DNA from: Kuschelorhynchus macadamiae | Lineage: Eukaryota > Arthropoda > Insecta > Coleoptera > Curculionidae | Reading direction: 5' to 3' | Length of the DNA stretch: 64,000 nucleotides | Assembly: GCA_030620095.1 (NCBI GenBank) | Contig: JAUTXW010000868.1 | Coordinates: forward strand, 593,501 to 657,500 | Shown: positions 39,981 through 52,497 of the stretch, in pieces | Layout: each line of letters begins with the position of its first letter | Position numbering within the stretch: position 1 is the first letter of the stretch | Program-made: the position numbers and the translations under genes | The notes under the pieces: model-generated | The model's input: only the letters and a program-made list of their open reading frames with translations | Told to the model about the DNA's origin: nothing | The model's database searches: none

Positions 39981-40984
39981 GTAAGGATAAAAATCAAAAC
40001 TTTTAATTTTTGCGTGTATAGTAAATTTCACAGTTGATTGAATTACTGCAATTAAACTCCCTTAATGCAGATTGAAAGTTCTAAGGGAAATAAGTCGTGC
40101 TATAATATGTTTATATTATTTAATCAAATAGAAAAAACATAAATAATAAAAAATTTTAGATACTACTTATATATGTTTAAATTTATAATGTTATTATTTA
40201 TCTAGATGTGTTTAGCTCCTCCTATTCTTATCTTAATTAATAATAATTGGTTTAATTGTATGATCGAGATTAACAGGAATTTTCTACAGTAATTATGTGA
40301 AGGACTGAATATATCCAACTACCTGGGAGAATATCATTAACATATTTTTTTTATTAATTCTACAACCCTATAACTTAAAGTTGGAGAAATATTTTCAGAC
40401 CTAACCTTTGATTTTAGTTGATGCCACATTTGCTCTATGGGATTAAAAACATAATAGCAGAGCAGGAGCCGAAGCACTATATGTTCCATTTCCTATGCCA
40501 TTGAGTCATAAATATATATTTTATAAACAAAATGCCTTTAAAACTTCTAGAAAATTCCTTTTTTATAACATTCTTAAAAATATATATCATTTGCTGCCAT
40601 GTACCTTTGAATCTCCAATTTTGTAATATTTGAACCTGGAGCCTTAAATAATTGGCAACTGTTATACCTCCCACTTAATTCAATGCATTTATTTCAGATA
40701 GGAAATCCTAATACAGTGTGTAAAATAAAAATAGTACAATAAAATCAATCACTAATACTATTAAGTATAGTCCATAATAAAATACATTTTATAATTAGAC
40801 AGTTACACTTTAGTTACAAAAGCAATACAGATAACAGTTATAATTAAGATTAAGTGAGGTAAGTTTTATTGGAAGTACAGATAACACAGAAGTACATTTT
40901 ACTAGAAACATAATATATATTTTTTAAGCATCTTCTTTAAACTAGCATTTCTTTTGGCATTTTTAATATTTAGAGGTATTTTAT

Positions 40985-41880
40985 TATATTCATTTAGACC
41001 CTTTTGAAATAAAGTCATAATGATTTCTGGTTGGGTAATTATGGATCTCATTTCTTAATGTTACAAACTCTTTAAAATAATCTGGCATTAACCCTTTGGT
41101 TAAATTTAAAAATAAATGTTGTGTTACCGATAGCCAATCTAGCAATTTATGCATTATCTTTCTTGGTGTATACCTACTATATCTAAGGATAATCCCCATT
41201 CTTCTAGTGAACAGTACTTCTAGAGAGTTAATATATTTTTTTGACATCAGATATAAGACAGTAGCACAGTAGTCAAAATGTGGTTTTACTATACTTTTAA
41301 ACAATGTCTTCTTGCATAAAGAGTTAGGATTTAGCCCTTGCAAAAAAAGTAAAATTTTTACCTAATTTTTTTTATAAAATTTCAATGATCTTTAAAACAG
41401 AAAGTACTCCCAATATAAAAGCTAACGCATTTCATGCTATTAACCCACTCTATCTCTAGTGTATAATTATTTAAGTTTACATTTTTTAATGTTTGTGCCT
41501 GGTTGTTTTCAACATTATTTTAGATTTGTCAACATTAAGTTTTATTTTGTTTATCTTAAAAAATTCATTATATTTTATAAGTACTTAGTAACTTACCACT
41601 ACATGAGAATAATGTGTCATCTGTAAAAAGATTTATATACTCAAGGCCTTCAATAAAACTGAATTCATTTAGGTATATAATGAATCACGGAGCTGCCAAA
41701 ACACTTCCTCCTCGTAGACCATATAAAATTTTCCTTTTTATTTGATTCACTTTTTCCAAGTTTTGAAATCTGCTATCTAAATATTCTATAAACTAATTCA
41801 TCACATTATCCCTCATCTATATGAATTTTCCACTTTGACATGGTCCTAAACCCTGACTGGTTACCCAGGAATTAAAGAAA
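40985..41880 (-). pseudogene. LINE reverse transcriptase remnant (C-terminal half)
   Basis: The minus strand carries GSVLAAP-stop-FIIYLNEF and INLFTDDTLFS near 41620-41720. These are decayed versions of the GSVLGPLLFIIYIND and ADDT RT motifs. The open part at 40990-41343 reads LFKSIVKPHFDYCATVLYLM, LFTRRMGIILRYSRYTPRKI and MHKLLDWLSVTQ, which is the thumb/connection region of Jockey/CR1-like LINEs. The Asp-to-Thr change in the ADD box and stops make it inactive. It lies within the presumed first intron of the transporter. Confidence 0.8.
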
Positions 41881-41999
41881 TATGAAATTTGTTTATATAC
41901 TGCTTTCTCTATACATGGTAGTGTGTTACTTACTTAAACTTTGAGTATTGATTTGCAATTGATATTTTGGAATTGGTGTTATTGTGCTAGTTTTTAGGA

Positions 42000-42660
42000 T
42001 TTTCAGGAATTTACTATATTTTAAAGATACATTAAAAAATGTTATAATTATGTGGTAATATTTTGGTAAAAATCCAATATAGAGGAACAAAATGGCGGCC
42101 TAAGAAAATGTAAAAAAAATTCAATTTACCCTGAATTTTGCAGAAAAATTAAGTGTAATATCGGGATGAAATGGTTAAATTTTGGTAAAAATCCAAGAGG
42201 GCGCAACAAAATGGCGGCCTAATAAAATGTTTAAAAATCAGTGTAGGAAAACTACTGCACACAAAAAAATCAAGTGTTATACAGGGGTTAACTGATAAAC
42301 ATTTTGGTGTTTCAAGATGGCGGAGCAAATGGCTGGTTAATTAAATGTTTAAAAAATCGGTCTGAAAAAACTTCATATTAGATTGATTTTAAATTTTACA
42401 CAAAAATCAAGTGTGATATAAGGAAAAAATGGTAAAATTTCGGTGAGGAGCCTATTATGGTGGAACAAAATGGCGCCCTAACGAAATTGTTAAAATATCA
42501 GTATCAAAAAACTACTTATCCAATTAAATTGAAATTTTGCACAAAAATCATACATGAAATAAGTATCAATTGATAACATTTTGTTACTCAGATATGGCAA
42601 AACAAAATGGTGGCCTAATGAAGTGTATCAAATAAAAGTCACTAAAATTCTATTTCATAG
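42000..42660 (+). repeat. GGCGGC-rich dispersed repeat family, copy C
   Basis: Five diverged units carry AACAAAATGGCGGCCTAA or close relatives, spaced about 120-140 bp and alternating with TGGTAAAAATCCAA and AAAACTACTTATCC-like text. The terminal hairpins and the GTCTG block are missing. Confidence 0.7.
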
Positions 42661-43288
42661 AAGAAAAACCTTTTTAGTAGGAAAATAATAAGAATAATCA
42701 TATATATTTTTATAGATTATGTTAATAAAGTTATAAAAAATAATAATAATAAAATAAGAAGTAAAGTGGATTTATTTAACAGGTATGGTAAGTGAATGAA
42801 TGTTTCTATGTACATATTTATGTGTGTATGTTAGATCTGGGCAAAAAAAAGTTGTTTAGATGATAAAATATACTTGTTTCAATCTGAATGATTGTTAAAT
42901 ATATGATTAAAGCAGATGTATTGGCATAAATTGTTATTTGCGCATGTACAAAATTACTATTCAATGATGACTTTCGGCTTGACAAACACTGACAAACAGT
43001 ACATAAACATGTGGGAAAAATGGTAGAAAATGTATACAAAATGAATATGAAGACAAAAACAAAAATCGGTAAATTCGGCACATCCCTTGTAACCAATTCC
43101 ACCACACAACACATAACACGGTCGATTGTACCTTAGACATTTACAAAAAAGGGGCATAGGATCATTCTGAAAATTTGGCTATGTAAGCAATTACTCCTGA
43201 TCTATTGATATAATATATATAAATATAATCTATTGATATTTATATAAAAAAAGTAAAAAAGTAGCAACATGTTTGGTATTTCAAATGA

Positions 43289-43496
43289 GACACCCTGTAT
43301 ACGATTGCATTTTTGGATTCGTAATTACTTTCTGATTATTTTTACCTAATACATCCCTATAGCGGTTTTTGAGTAATTAATTATTTTAGATATTTTTTAT
43401 TTAAAACATAGCTCGAATTAAATGTTTATTACTGCGAATAGGTCCTGTGAATTAGTGGTTTTGTATAGAAAAGTTTGTTATGCGTTATACAGGGTC
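43289..43496. mobile_element. Short MITE-like segment bounded by ACCCTGTATA / TATACAGGGT
   Basis: Inverted ends ACCCTGTATACG and GTTATACAGGGT enclose about 190 bp. The ends resemble those of the fold-back element at 2932-3513. Arms beyond the first 10 bp are weak. Confidence 0.4.
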
Positions 43497-43754
43497 ATTT
43501 AAGATTCGTGAATTTAGTGCTAGAAGTGCATTTTTTTTAAATGGTACTGTATATTATTAAATAACCTGAAATACAATCAAAATTCCTTTCAAATGATATA
43601 TCATATTCCTATACCGAAATATAGATAATAGGGTTTCGGAAATAAAAGCAAGTTTCTGTAAAAATCGGATTATCTTGGCGTATTTGTCTTAGATAGTTGT
43701 GAAATGTCATTGGGAAAAATTGATAATTATTAGTACATTAATAATAATATGTTA

Positions 43755-44035
43755 CAATCCTGGTTCAGGAATGGTGTGAGAGGCTGGAGCAGTTGGCACA
43801 GACTAAGAGAGTGAAGTTGGTTTGAGTGCCGGGACATGGTGGGATTGAGGGTAACGAGAGGCAGCCAGATTCGGGATATTTTCGGCACCAAATAGGGTCT
43901 CGAATAGAGATGTAGTTAGGGATCTTACCTGGAAAGATATCCAGGTTTACATAGGGAGGACAGGTAGATTCAAGGATGGAAACCTGGTGGAAGGTGGTGG
44001 TTGAGGGAGGATCTGGGGTAGACTGAAGGCGCCTC
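43755..44035 (+). pseudogene. LINE RNase H fragment
   Basis: RLEQLAQTKRVKLVWVPGHG and GIEGNERAA are the C-terminal signature (VWVPGHxGIxGNExAD) of the RNase H domain in R1/Jockey-like LINEs. Here D is lost and stops precede it. The RT is not present upstream. Confidence 0.75.
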
Positions 44036-44570
44036 TAGACCTCCCCCTAACTTATAGTATTACTATTTATATGTTGTGTGTACGTACATACACATTTTTT
44101 ATTAACATATATACTTGGCTTTCATTTATATTTTGTTGGAGCTTTAGCTATAGGAGATACAAAAAAAAAACTAAAAAAAAAATATAAAAATAGGATTTTT
44201 TTGTATGTATCTTTTAAAAGTATCAAAAACATTGAAAATCTTCGTATCATATATAAATATATACCATGTTTGATATCTTTATCTTGAAAGACAAGCAAAA
44301 AATTTGACAAAAAGCTTTTTCTTCTAAAAATTCTTAGGATGAACAGCTTGAACTTTTTGAAATGTATTCTTTTAGTATATAATTTGGCAAGCAGCGTCTT
44401 GGAATAAAAAAATTCTATTTGAATACTGAAATTAATTGTTCAATTAAAGAAAAACATAGGAGATAGAAAATGAAGTTTTATGATAATGTTATTCAGTTTT
44501 TGTAGTAAAGCAAAACATTTGGCAAATTATTTTAAAAAATTGATGACTTTCGGTTTACTAGGATTCTTAA

Positions 44571-44766
44571 TAAAAAAATATGGAATAAATATAGTATCCA
44601 GATAATGTGGTTTTTTTTAAAAAGCTCTTTTTTAATTTGTTACAATAATTAAACTTAACTTAAGAAAGTAATAACATAAACTAGGTGCATTCTATTAAAA
44701 AAATATGGAATAAGCCAGAATAAATATAGTATCCAGATAATGTAATTTATTTAAAAAACTCTTTTT
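44571..44766 (+). repeat. Two direct copies of about 65 bp
   Basis: AATATAGTATCCAGATAATG followed by AAACTCTTTTT-like text occurs at 44585-44632 and 44720-44766. The second copy carries a small insertion. Confidence 0.6.
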
Positions 44767-44949
44767 AACTCAGACATAAATGTGAGATAATTCTGGTTGA
44801 AGTTAATTGGGATCATAACAAATCAAATAATATACAGCAAAAGTGAACTACTGCGACCTATTAAGAAACTGTAATATTAAGAACTTGTTGCACTAAGGCC
44901 CCAATTTTAAGGAGCAATATTCTGAAACATTGTACCATTTCCTTATCTT

Positions 44950-45678
44950 CTCTGGTATCGCCTCTATTATTGTTCACTGAGCTATAATCAACAGCTGATC
45001 AAATTAATCAAGAGTTAAAAAACATGTATACACTTTCTACAATTTAAGTGAGTGTGAGAGTGAGGTTGGTAAAACCATTGGCTTTATATCCCTAAAAAGC
45101 CAAAGTTAAAACTGAAAAATGCGTTTTAAAGACTACTCTGCTATCAAGTACAATTCCTAAAAAATCGAAGTGTTATTTAAAAAGAATGTTAGTCCAGTTT
45201 TACTAGAATTTAATGGAATTACACCAATCCGACATTTGTTTCACTATACTAATTGAATTTCTAGAGAATAATAATTTATCAGCAGAAGATATCATTCACG
45301 AAGTATCATCTGTAAATCGATAAAATGAAGTTATATTACTTTTAAAAAAATATTAGGATCAAGATTGGTCTCAATACCGATCCCTGTGGTACTCCTTTGT
45401 TAACTGATTTATAATCAGAGTACTACTTATTATGTCCATAGCTAATTGCACACCATAGTGTTCCAACTTATTCAGTAATAACCACACATAACAATCACCA
45501 TTAGATCAAATGCCTTGCTTAAGTCAAAATAAAACCCCGAGAGAGAAGTATTTATTAGATGCTGAAAAATTGCTGTAATTGTGGATCTCTTAGGAAGAAA
45601 TCCACACTGGCCAACAAAAAATAAGTTATTTAAAACACTAGCGCCTTGGTAGTGCAATGTGCAGTGCTTAGAGAGCAT
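44950..45678 (-). pseudogene. LINE reverse transcriptase remnant (palm domain)
   Basis: The minus strand reads VGQCGFLPKRSTITAIFQHL and GFYFDLSKAFDL, the RT motifs Q-GF-RST-A and DLSKAFD. Further on, near 45375-45395, comes GVPQGSVLRPIL. These are in order for a Jockey/CR1-type RT. Frameshifts between them and loss of the ADD box show decay. Confidence 0.8.
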
Positions 45679-45745
45679 GAGATTGCCTTCCGGTCGGAAG
45701 GCGTTGGTTTGAGTACTTTTGCAGTGTTCCTCGTGCCGGGTCCGT
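45640..45745 (+). repeat. Possible tRNA-derived SINE head
   Basis: GGTAGTGCAATGTGCAGTGC resembles a pol III A box and GGTTTGAGTAC a B box (consensus GGTTCGANTCC) about 50 bases later. A CCTTCCGGTCGGAAGG hairpin sits where an anticodon arm would be. No acceptor stem is obvious, so it is not a functional tRNA. Confidence 0.35.
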
Positions 45746-46899
45746 TACCTTCCCGAGATGTTTTTAGTCACTGAGATAATAAACAGTAACAAGGCTTTTT
45801 ACTCAACACATACACTATACGACACAAATACGTAGAAGGCCGACGGGAAACTATACATATAACATATTCCTTGTTATAACTGTTTAGTGCAGTGCAGATT
45901 CATATCATTTGACCAAAAAATAGGTTTCACTCTCCATCGCCAACGCTCAAATACGTGTAGGGCATTCCAAGAAGAGATAAACTATTATTGTCTGTTAGTA
46001 TTTGCTAGCTTGGTTACTCCAAATTCTAAGCACCCTAAATTCATGTAAGAAAATAAATATTCTGTTAAGAGAGAGAATTCCGTTAGAAGAATGATAATAT
46101 CGTACACACGAAAAAAATTAAACAATATCCAAGTGTAATGGTGGAAGAATTGGTTAAACTTATTCAACCGTTCTTTATCTAAAGTAATTAATTTTAGACT
46201 TGACGTCATATAGTTTTTTCTGTTATATATCCCTAACACCCCAAGCTAGATAATGATACAGTAAATAATTAATATTTGTTACATTTCGTTAATGAGATTA
46301 CTACCGAATGTTTCTCTGATGTTTTATTATATGTAAATATTGAACTATAACAGGATTAATATAGTGATTATGCGTTAAATATTGGTTGGATTGAAAACCA
46401 GGTTAAGTAATGTCAAAGTTATTTTTTAACGTTAGATATTTGATGAAAAATAAATACGTATAGTGACAGGCTAAAGTCCTTAAAGAATTGGATATAACAC
46501 AGTTTGTGTTCACAATTTTAAAAAAAAAGAGAGCCTTGTATGAACTCATACCTGGTATTTCTTATTATAAATAAAGTTTTTTTTTCACTTTCCACAAGGT
46601 AAAAACTTAAGTTTAATCGAGATTAAAAAATCTATTTTAAGTGATTAAAACATTTATTAAAACGCTGTGACAATAATTTTTCGTTTTAGAAACAAATCTG
46701 ATACATTATGCAAAAATATAGTAATTGGCAAGATAAAAATTTGCAATTCTAGTAATTGTAGGATTGAGAAAAATCATAATTAAAAAAAAAATTGCTGATT
46801 AGCTTAAAAAATGTTTAAAATAATTTTGAAAGATATATTTGAAGAATAAAAATCAAAATCTTTTAAGAAATTATCTGGTTAGTCCTATAATATGTGCAG

Positions 46900-47760
46900 T
46901 TTTTACAACAGAAGATGGAATTAGTGTTCTCCTAGGAAGTGTTGATATTTTCGGTCATCCCCACAAGGCTGAATATCTGGAGATATGGCCATTGGTTTAA
47001 TAAAAAAGTGTAAGTATAAACATAATGCTACAATTACCAGTTTTGTTACAGACAACGCAGCAAATATGAAGAGGGCATGAAAAAAAATGTTGGAAGCACT
47101 GGATTACCCCATTTTTACATTCGGATGTCTGCTCATATATTGAATTTAATTTCCAAAGATTTAGAAGTAAGACTTGTGAAAGATCATGTAGTGCAAATTG
47201 TAAAATTCTTTCGACATACCCATTTGCCAAATGCTTGGTACAAACGAAAAGGCGGAAAGAAGCTAATATTACCACAAGAAGTTCGATGAAATACAGTTTT
47301 TGACTGCTTGGAAATTTAAATCAGTGAGTGATCAAAACTGTTACCAATTTGTGAAGAACACAAAGATGACATTGCTTCAATGATTTTTCGAAAAGTATGG
47401 AATATTCATATCAAGCGAATGATGTTTTAATCCTTCTTAAACCAATTTCTGTGTCACTGGATATGGTTCAGCAAAAAGGTGTCTCATTGTCTAATGTAGT
47501 TGAGGCAAGGGAAAACTAAACTTATGGCCATTTTTGATAATACCGAGAAACAAGATATAAACAAGCTTTTACACCTTTTCACTTTTTGCGATACTTATTG
47601 GATCCTATCAAATAAAAATGAATACCCTCTATCAAGTGAAGAAAAAAAAAAGCTGCTTTAGCTGTGAAGAAAAAAAAGCTGCTGGAAGACATTTCGCAAA
47701 TACAGGATTGTTACCATTAATAATCAAGTAAGAAAACAATCAGACCCCTTGTGAAAGACT
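46900..47760 (+). pseudogene. hAT-like transposase remnant (second family)
   Basis: Broken frames give GSVDIFGHPHKAEYLE, FVTDNAANMKRA (catalytic Asp region of hAT RNase H fold), SAHILNLISKDLEVRLVKDH, VVQIVKFFRHTHLPNAWYKR and KGGKKLILPQEVR followed by a stop where Trp is expected. Then NTVFDCLE. I recognise the QIVKYFRN, LPNAWYK and LPQEVRWN blocks from arthropod hAT proteins. Multiple stops and frame changes make it inactive. It differs from the ZMYM-like remnant at 1350-1985. Confidence 0.75.
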
Positions 47761-47769
47761 AGTGAAAAG

Positions 47770-49685
47770 TATTACAAAATGTGACCTTAATTAATTAATA
47801 CTTAATTGTTCTGTTTGAAAGCATACTTATTTTTGTATTTAATATTATGTAATATTACATTAGGCATTTAGTTTTTTTGAACTCTTGTAATGTTTTAGTT
47901 AGCTTTAAATTTTATACATAGAAGAGTTTATTAGAAAGATGCTATATTTATATTTGGTTATATTGAGAGCATTTTCAAAATGTTATTTAAGAAAATAACA
48001 ATTAGTCAATAAAAGGGCACTTTTTGTCGAATATTTTAAAAAATCATGATTTTTTTATTAAAAATCGTTTGGTTACAATCATGTTTTTAATCTAATGATC
48101 TCAACCATGTTTACTGATCAGGTAGACGCTATTTTATCTAAAACGGCCTCGGCTACTTTTATCAACGGGTACGGGTGATCAGATTAGTCTAACCACAATA
48201 AGAATATTCTGTTATTTCAATGTCTAGTGCATAATTTCAAAAAGTGTCACATTCTGGTATTGTTTGTCCATGCGAAATTCTAACAGGGTATTTGTTGCAC
48301 AAAAAAGTAGTAGAGTTATTTTGTGGAGAGAAATTTAAATTGTTATGAGAGAAATGGTTGCTTTTGCTTTTAGATATAGAGTTTTTTCTGGCAATATCAA
48401 CACAAGGAGTATGCATAACTTGGTAATAAACTTATTTGTTTCGTAAAGGTTCACTAGTTAATTATATATTTTATATTAAATATAAAAAACATTCAAAATA
48501 TGAGTAGTTTTAAAAGTGAACTATATAATTATATTCCTTAGAGGATTATTTTAACTATAGCATATATAGATCATGTTATAGTAATTTTATTTTATGTTCT
48601 AAGCTGTTTGTATTTTTGACAATAGAAGTATTAGGTATTATTTTTACTATTTATATTTAGGCCTCATACATTTATGATGCCTAGAATTTCTTAATCTATT
48701 AATCTGATTTAACATAAAAAATACTGAATTTAAATGGTTTTGCTATTGAAGGATCATCTTTTCATATATTTTGTAATTAACTAACTGAATAAAATGTATT
48801 GCAAAATTATCTATCTGTGTTTAAGAAGTGAACTAGTTATTAGGAAACGCAATAGCAAAGGTTATACAGTAAGTAAACAATGCGATGAATTTCTTAAATT
48901 TGATCTAAGATTAAGAGATATCGATTTAAAGGTAAGTAAATAATACAATGCATAAGGGAGTGTACTTACTAACACTCGTATCTAGGAAATACTTCTACTG
49001 TACGTTACAAATTATATTTTTAATCTACTGAAACCCAATTTTAGGTTGCCAACGAACGTTTCGAAAGATGTTTTTTTCTTTTTCAAGGGTCACTAAGAAG
49101 AAAAGCAATTTTAAATCTTAAAATTTAAACTGCATGCATAAGATTAATAAATTTTAAAAATAATAAAATTAACTAGACTCGGTCTGCCTCCAAAACTACT
49201 GTTTGACTTAAAATTTAATTATTAAAAATTAAGGGTTCTGTGGGGATAAACTGGTAACATTTTCATTCGTGATGCCTTATCTCATCTCCCTTGGGCACCA
49301 TTCAATCTCGATAGACGAGACGAGAATAAATGTACCGAGATGAGACTTTTAGTAACTATCAACTCGTAGATATAGTTGCAAACCTCTTTCAGTTCTAAAA
49401 CGTTGTATTGCAAAAATTGACCGAGTTTAGGATTAATAATCCATCAATGTTTTTCAGAAAATGCCATGCTTTCTTATATTTTTTGATGATTTTAATATTG
49501 GTTTTGCGCCTCTAAATAATTTTTAATATTAATGATAAACATAATAAAACCAATTTTTTGACTACGTGATGTAGAGTACAGAATTCTTGTTTATGTCTAT
49601 AAGCCTTATTTTAGAAGACAGAAAAAAGTGTTAAATACAGAAATAGTCTTGTTGGATCTAAACTGCCGGGATTTGCTAAAAAAGT
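47770..49685. other. No recognisable gene
   Basis: AT-rich, possibly transporter intron. A short segment near 48115-48190 contains CTGATCAGGTAGACG and CGGGTGATCAG but no clear element. Confidence 0.45.
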
Positions 49686-49689
49686 AAAC

Positions 49690-50270
49690 AAATGACTACT
49701 GGAGAGTAAAAAATCTGTAAATTTCATTTACCCATGACTTCCGTCCTTATGATTTTTTCTCCATTTCTTAGGATTAGTGAAGTGTGACCCAATTTAGTTC
49801 AGTACATAGTCACAGTATATATGCGTTACATATACTATCTTTTCAAAATTTTTATTGGGCGCCATTTTGTTCCATCATATTGGATTCCTACCAATATTTT
49901 ACCAGTTTCTTTCTACCTATGCCACACTTGACTTTTGGGCATAATTTAAAATAAATTCAATAAGTAGTTTTTACATTGACATATACCCCCTTTTTGTTAC
50001 GTCGTGTTGAATTCGTACCAGTTTATTCCATTTTCATATTTAATTATTCTGCAAAATTTAAAGTCAATCGAACAAGTTTTTTTACGTTAATTTAAAAAAA
50101 AATATTTGGCCGCCATTTTAAATTCGTACCACAACTTTACCAGTTTATCTCGATAGGCCGCTATTTTTGTTTATCTATCTTGGATTCATATCAAAACGTT
50201 ACCAATTCATCCCTATGTAACACTTGATTTTTGTGCAAATTTTTTTTAACTTTCTAAATGGATTTCGTTA
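49690..50270 (-). repeat. GGCGGC-rich dispersed repeat family, copy D, inverted
   Basis: Read on the minus strand it ends with AACTAAATTGGGTCACACTT and GGGTAAATGAAATTTACAGA, the same 3' end as the copies at 9.6 and 14.7 kb. It contains GGAACAAAATGGCGCCC and ATTTAAAATGGCGGCC. Confidence 0.7.
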
Positions 50271-50870
50271 ACGATCCTGTTGTTGTTAGGCTAGAGAAAA
50301 AAAAACAAAAGTATTTTTTAATTGTCGACGTTTCGCAACTTTTTTGTTGCATTTTCAGGACACATATATAGATTCTGTATCCTGCATGAAACTCATAAAA
50401 ACTGATAAGTCTTTACCTACTCCGTTGGTCCGCAGATATTTCCCAGATATTAAGTTTCTAAATGGTTTTCGGTAACGATCTTTTTGTTGTTATGTTAGAG
50501 TATTATTTAGGGTTAAGATCCAATAAAAAAAACAAAAGTCTTTTTTTTAATTGTCAACGTTTTGCAACTTTATTGTTGCATCCTCAGGATACATATAGGT
50601 TCTATATCCTACATGAAACCCATATTATCAGTCTTTACCTACTCCGTTGGTCCGCAGATATTTCCTAACCCCAAATAATATATCACTCTAACATAACAAG
50701 AGGACCATTAACAGAAACCATTTAGAAACTTAATATCTGGGCAATATCTGCGGACCAACGGAGTAGGTAAAGACTGATAATGTAGGTTTCATGCAGGATA
50801 TAAAATCTATATATGTGTTTGGAGAACGCAACAATATAGTTGCGAAACTCCTATAAAATAACTATAATTG
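50270..50870. repeat. TACTCCGTTGGTCCGC module: two direct copies and one inverted
   Basis: Direct copies run 50275-50460 and about 50462-50680, each with TTTACCTACTCCGTTGGTCC and CAACTTTTTTGTTGCAT-like text. The third (50690-50860) is inverted, with GCGGACCAACGGAGTAGGTA. It is related to 14120-14470. Confidence 0.7.
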
Positions 50871-52460
50871 ACAAAAAACCTGCCATTAGAAGCAGTGTAT
50901 TCAAACTGGATTCAAAGGGCCCATCACACCTTATGGAAAATGGATTTATGATAATTTTTCTAATTTTTTTGTATAATACGTAGCGTATAAGCGTTTTCGG
51001 ACCTATAGTTCACATAAAACTTTTTCTTGTTATTTTGGGAAGTACGTAAAAATATTGTTGTCATCATGTATCCTCCTTGTAGTTTATGCGGGATTTGGGC
51101 AAAGATTAACAACCTGTATCTTAAAAACTAGTCATAGGGATAGACTATGCCCATGAGAACTTTTGATTATAACATCGAGAACTGTATTATATCAAAAAAC
51201 TGGGAAAATTATTTGAAATTAATTTTCTTAGAATATTCTGTCCTTCTAACATATTTCCCCTTATGACAGGGTTTTTGTCAATTTTAAATGTTGGTAAAGA
51301 TAAAAATATCAAACTTGTTGTTTTTATAATCATCAAAAAGAGATCCATTTAACGAAACCATATCAGAGAGGGTGTTCCGTTGAAAATATCAAAATCGGCG
51401 GTCATTTTTTTTGTTTCCAATTGTTATTTCTTTATTTCCTTTACAAGTCCTGCAGCTTCTTAGATAAAAACTATCTTTTAAAATATAAACAGAAACTCTG
51501 TACATGCGCCCGATAAATTATTTAATAGTGTGTTCGAATGTAAGAAAGTGATTGGGTCCCCAGTCATCTTTTTATTAGACTTTTTATGCACATAATATAC
51601 AGATTGTGTTATCTTACACATTTCTCTACAAAAGGAATCTTTCATGATAAGGAAAGTTCCTGTTAATTTGGTAAAAAAAAGAAAGATTTCTTTCTCGGAA
51701 TTTTCCTCGTATTGAAACATCCTTTTTGTCGAGGGAAGTACAAGATAACATAATTTACATAATAGATATTACCCAATACCTAAAAAAATATTGATAAAAA
51801 GGCTTTGAGTAGTTTCAGGTAATAGCCAACAATTGATATTATTTTACATCAGTTGGGCAAAGGCAAAATTGTAAAAAACAACTAAAAGGTTATTTCTAAA
51901 AAAAAAACATTTTAAAAACACAAGAACCCACTTATAGTTAAAATGGGTGACACACTCACAGGGATATTCACTGTGACTGGTAGAACCCACTGTAACAGTT
52001 TCTTTCTCTCTTGTAAGTTTATATTATTTTATTTTAGAATAAATATTTTACCCCTATATAAGTTTAAACTGATGAGAGATCAAGAGACAAAAGACTACAC
52101 AGCAAGGGGCACATCAGTTCATTAGAAAGCAAAATCAATCCCATTGCTTGGGTCAGTTAATTGTTAAGCAAAATATACATTACATATTTTTTTCAGATTT
52201 GGCTGTCAGCCATTTGATACCAAACTTGAAAAAATTATCTGCATCTATCATACAGATAATATCTTGAACATCTCTGTAATAATGTTTCCTCGTATCAGTG
52301 GCGACTTTTCAGAGAAGGCAAGGAATCCTGTACCTTTGTTAAATTTTGCACAAACTTATTCTAATAATTTTATTAAATTAATTTTAGTGAACATTCTTAT
52401 AATAAATATTATCAACTTGAAATAAAAGTTGTTTCAATAAAATTAATAGGATAGATTCAC

Positions 52461-52497
52461 ACAAAATATGTAAGGCAGTGTGCCTTACATATTTTGT
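52461..52497. repeat. Perfect 17-bp inverted repeat with 3-base loop
   Basis: ACAAAATATGTAAGGCA, then GTG, then TGCCTTACATATTTTGT. It has no U-run or gene context, so it is neither an obvious terminator nor an assigned small RNA. Confidence 0.9.

Noticed and set aside
42000..42660. Coding origin for the GGCGGC repeat units
   Set aside because: Units contain stops in all frames and frame is not conserved between units.
45640..45745. Functional tRNA gene
   Set aside because: A- and B-box-like text is present but no acceptor stem or proper anticodon loop, so at most a SINE head.
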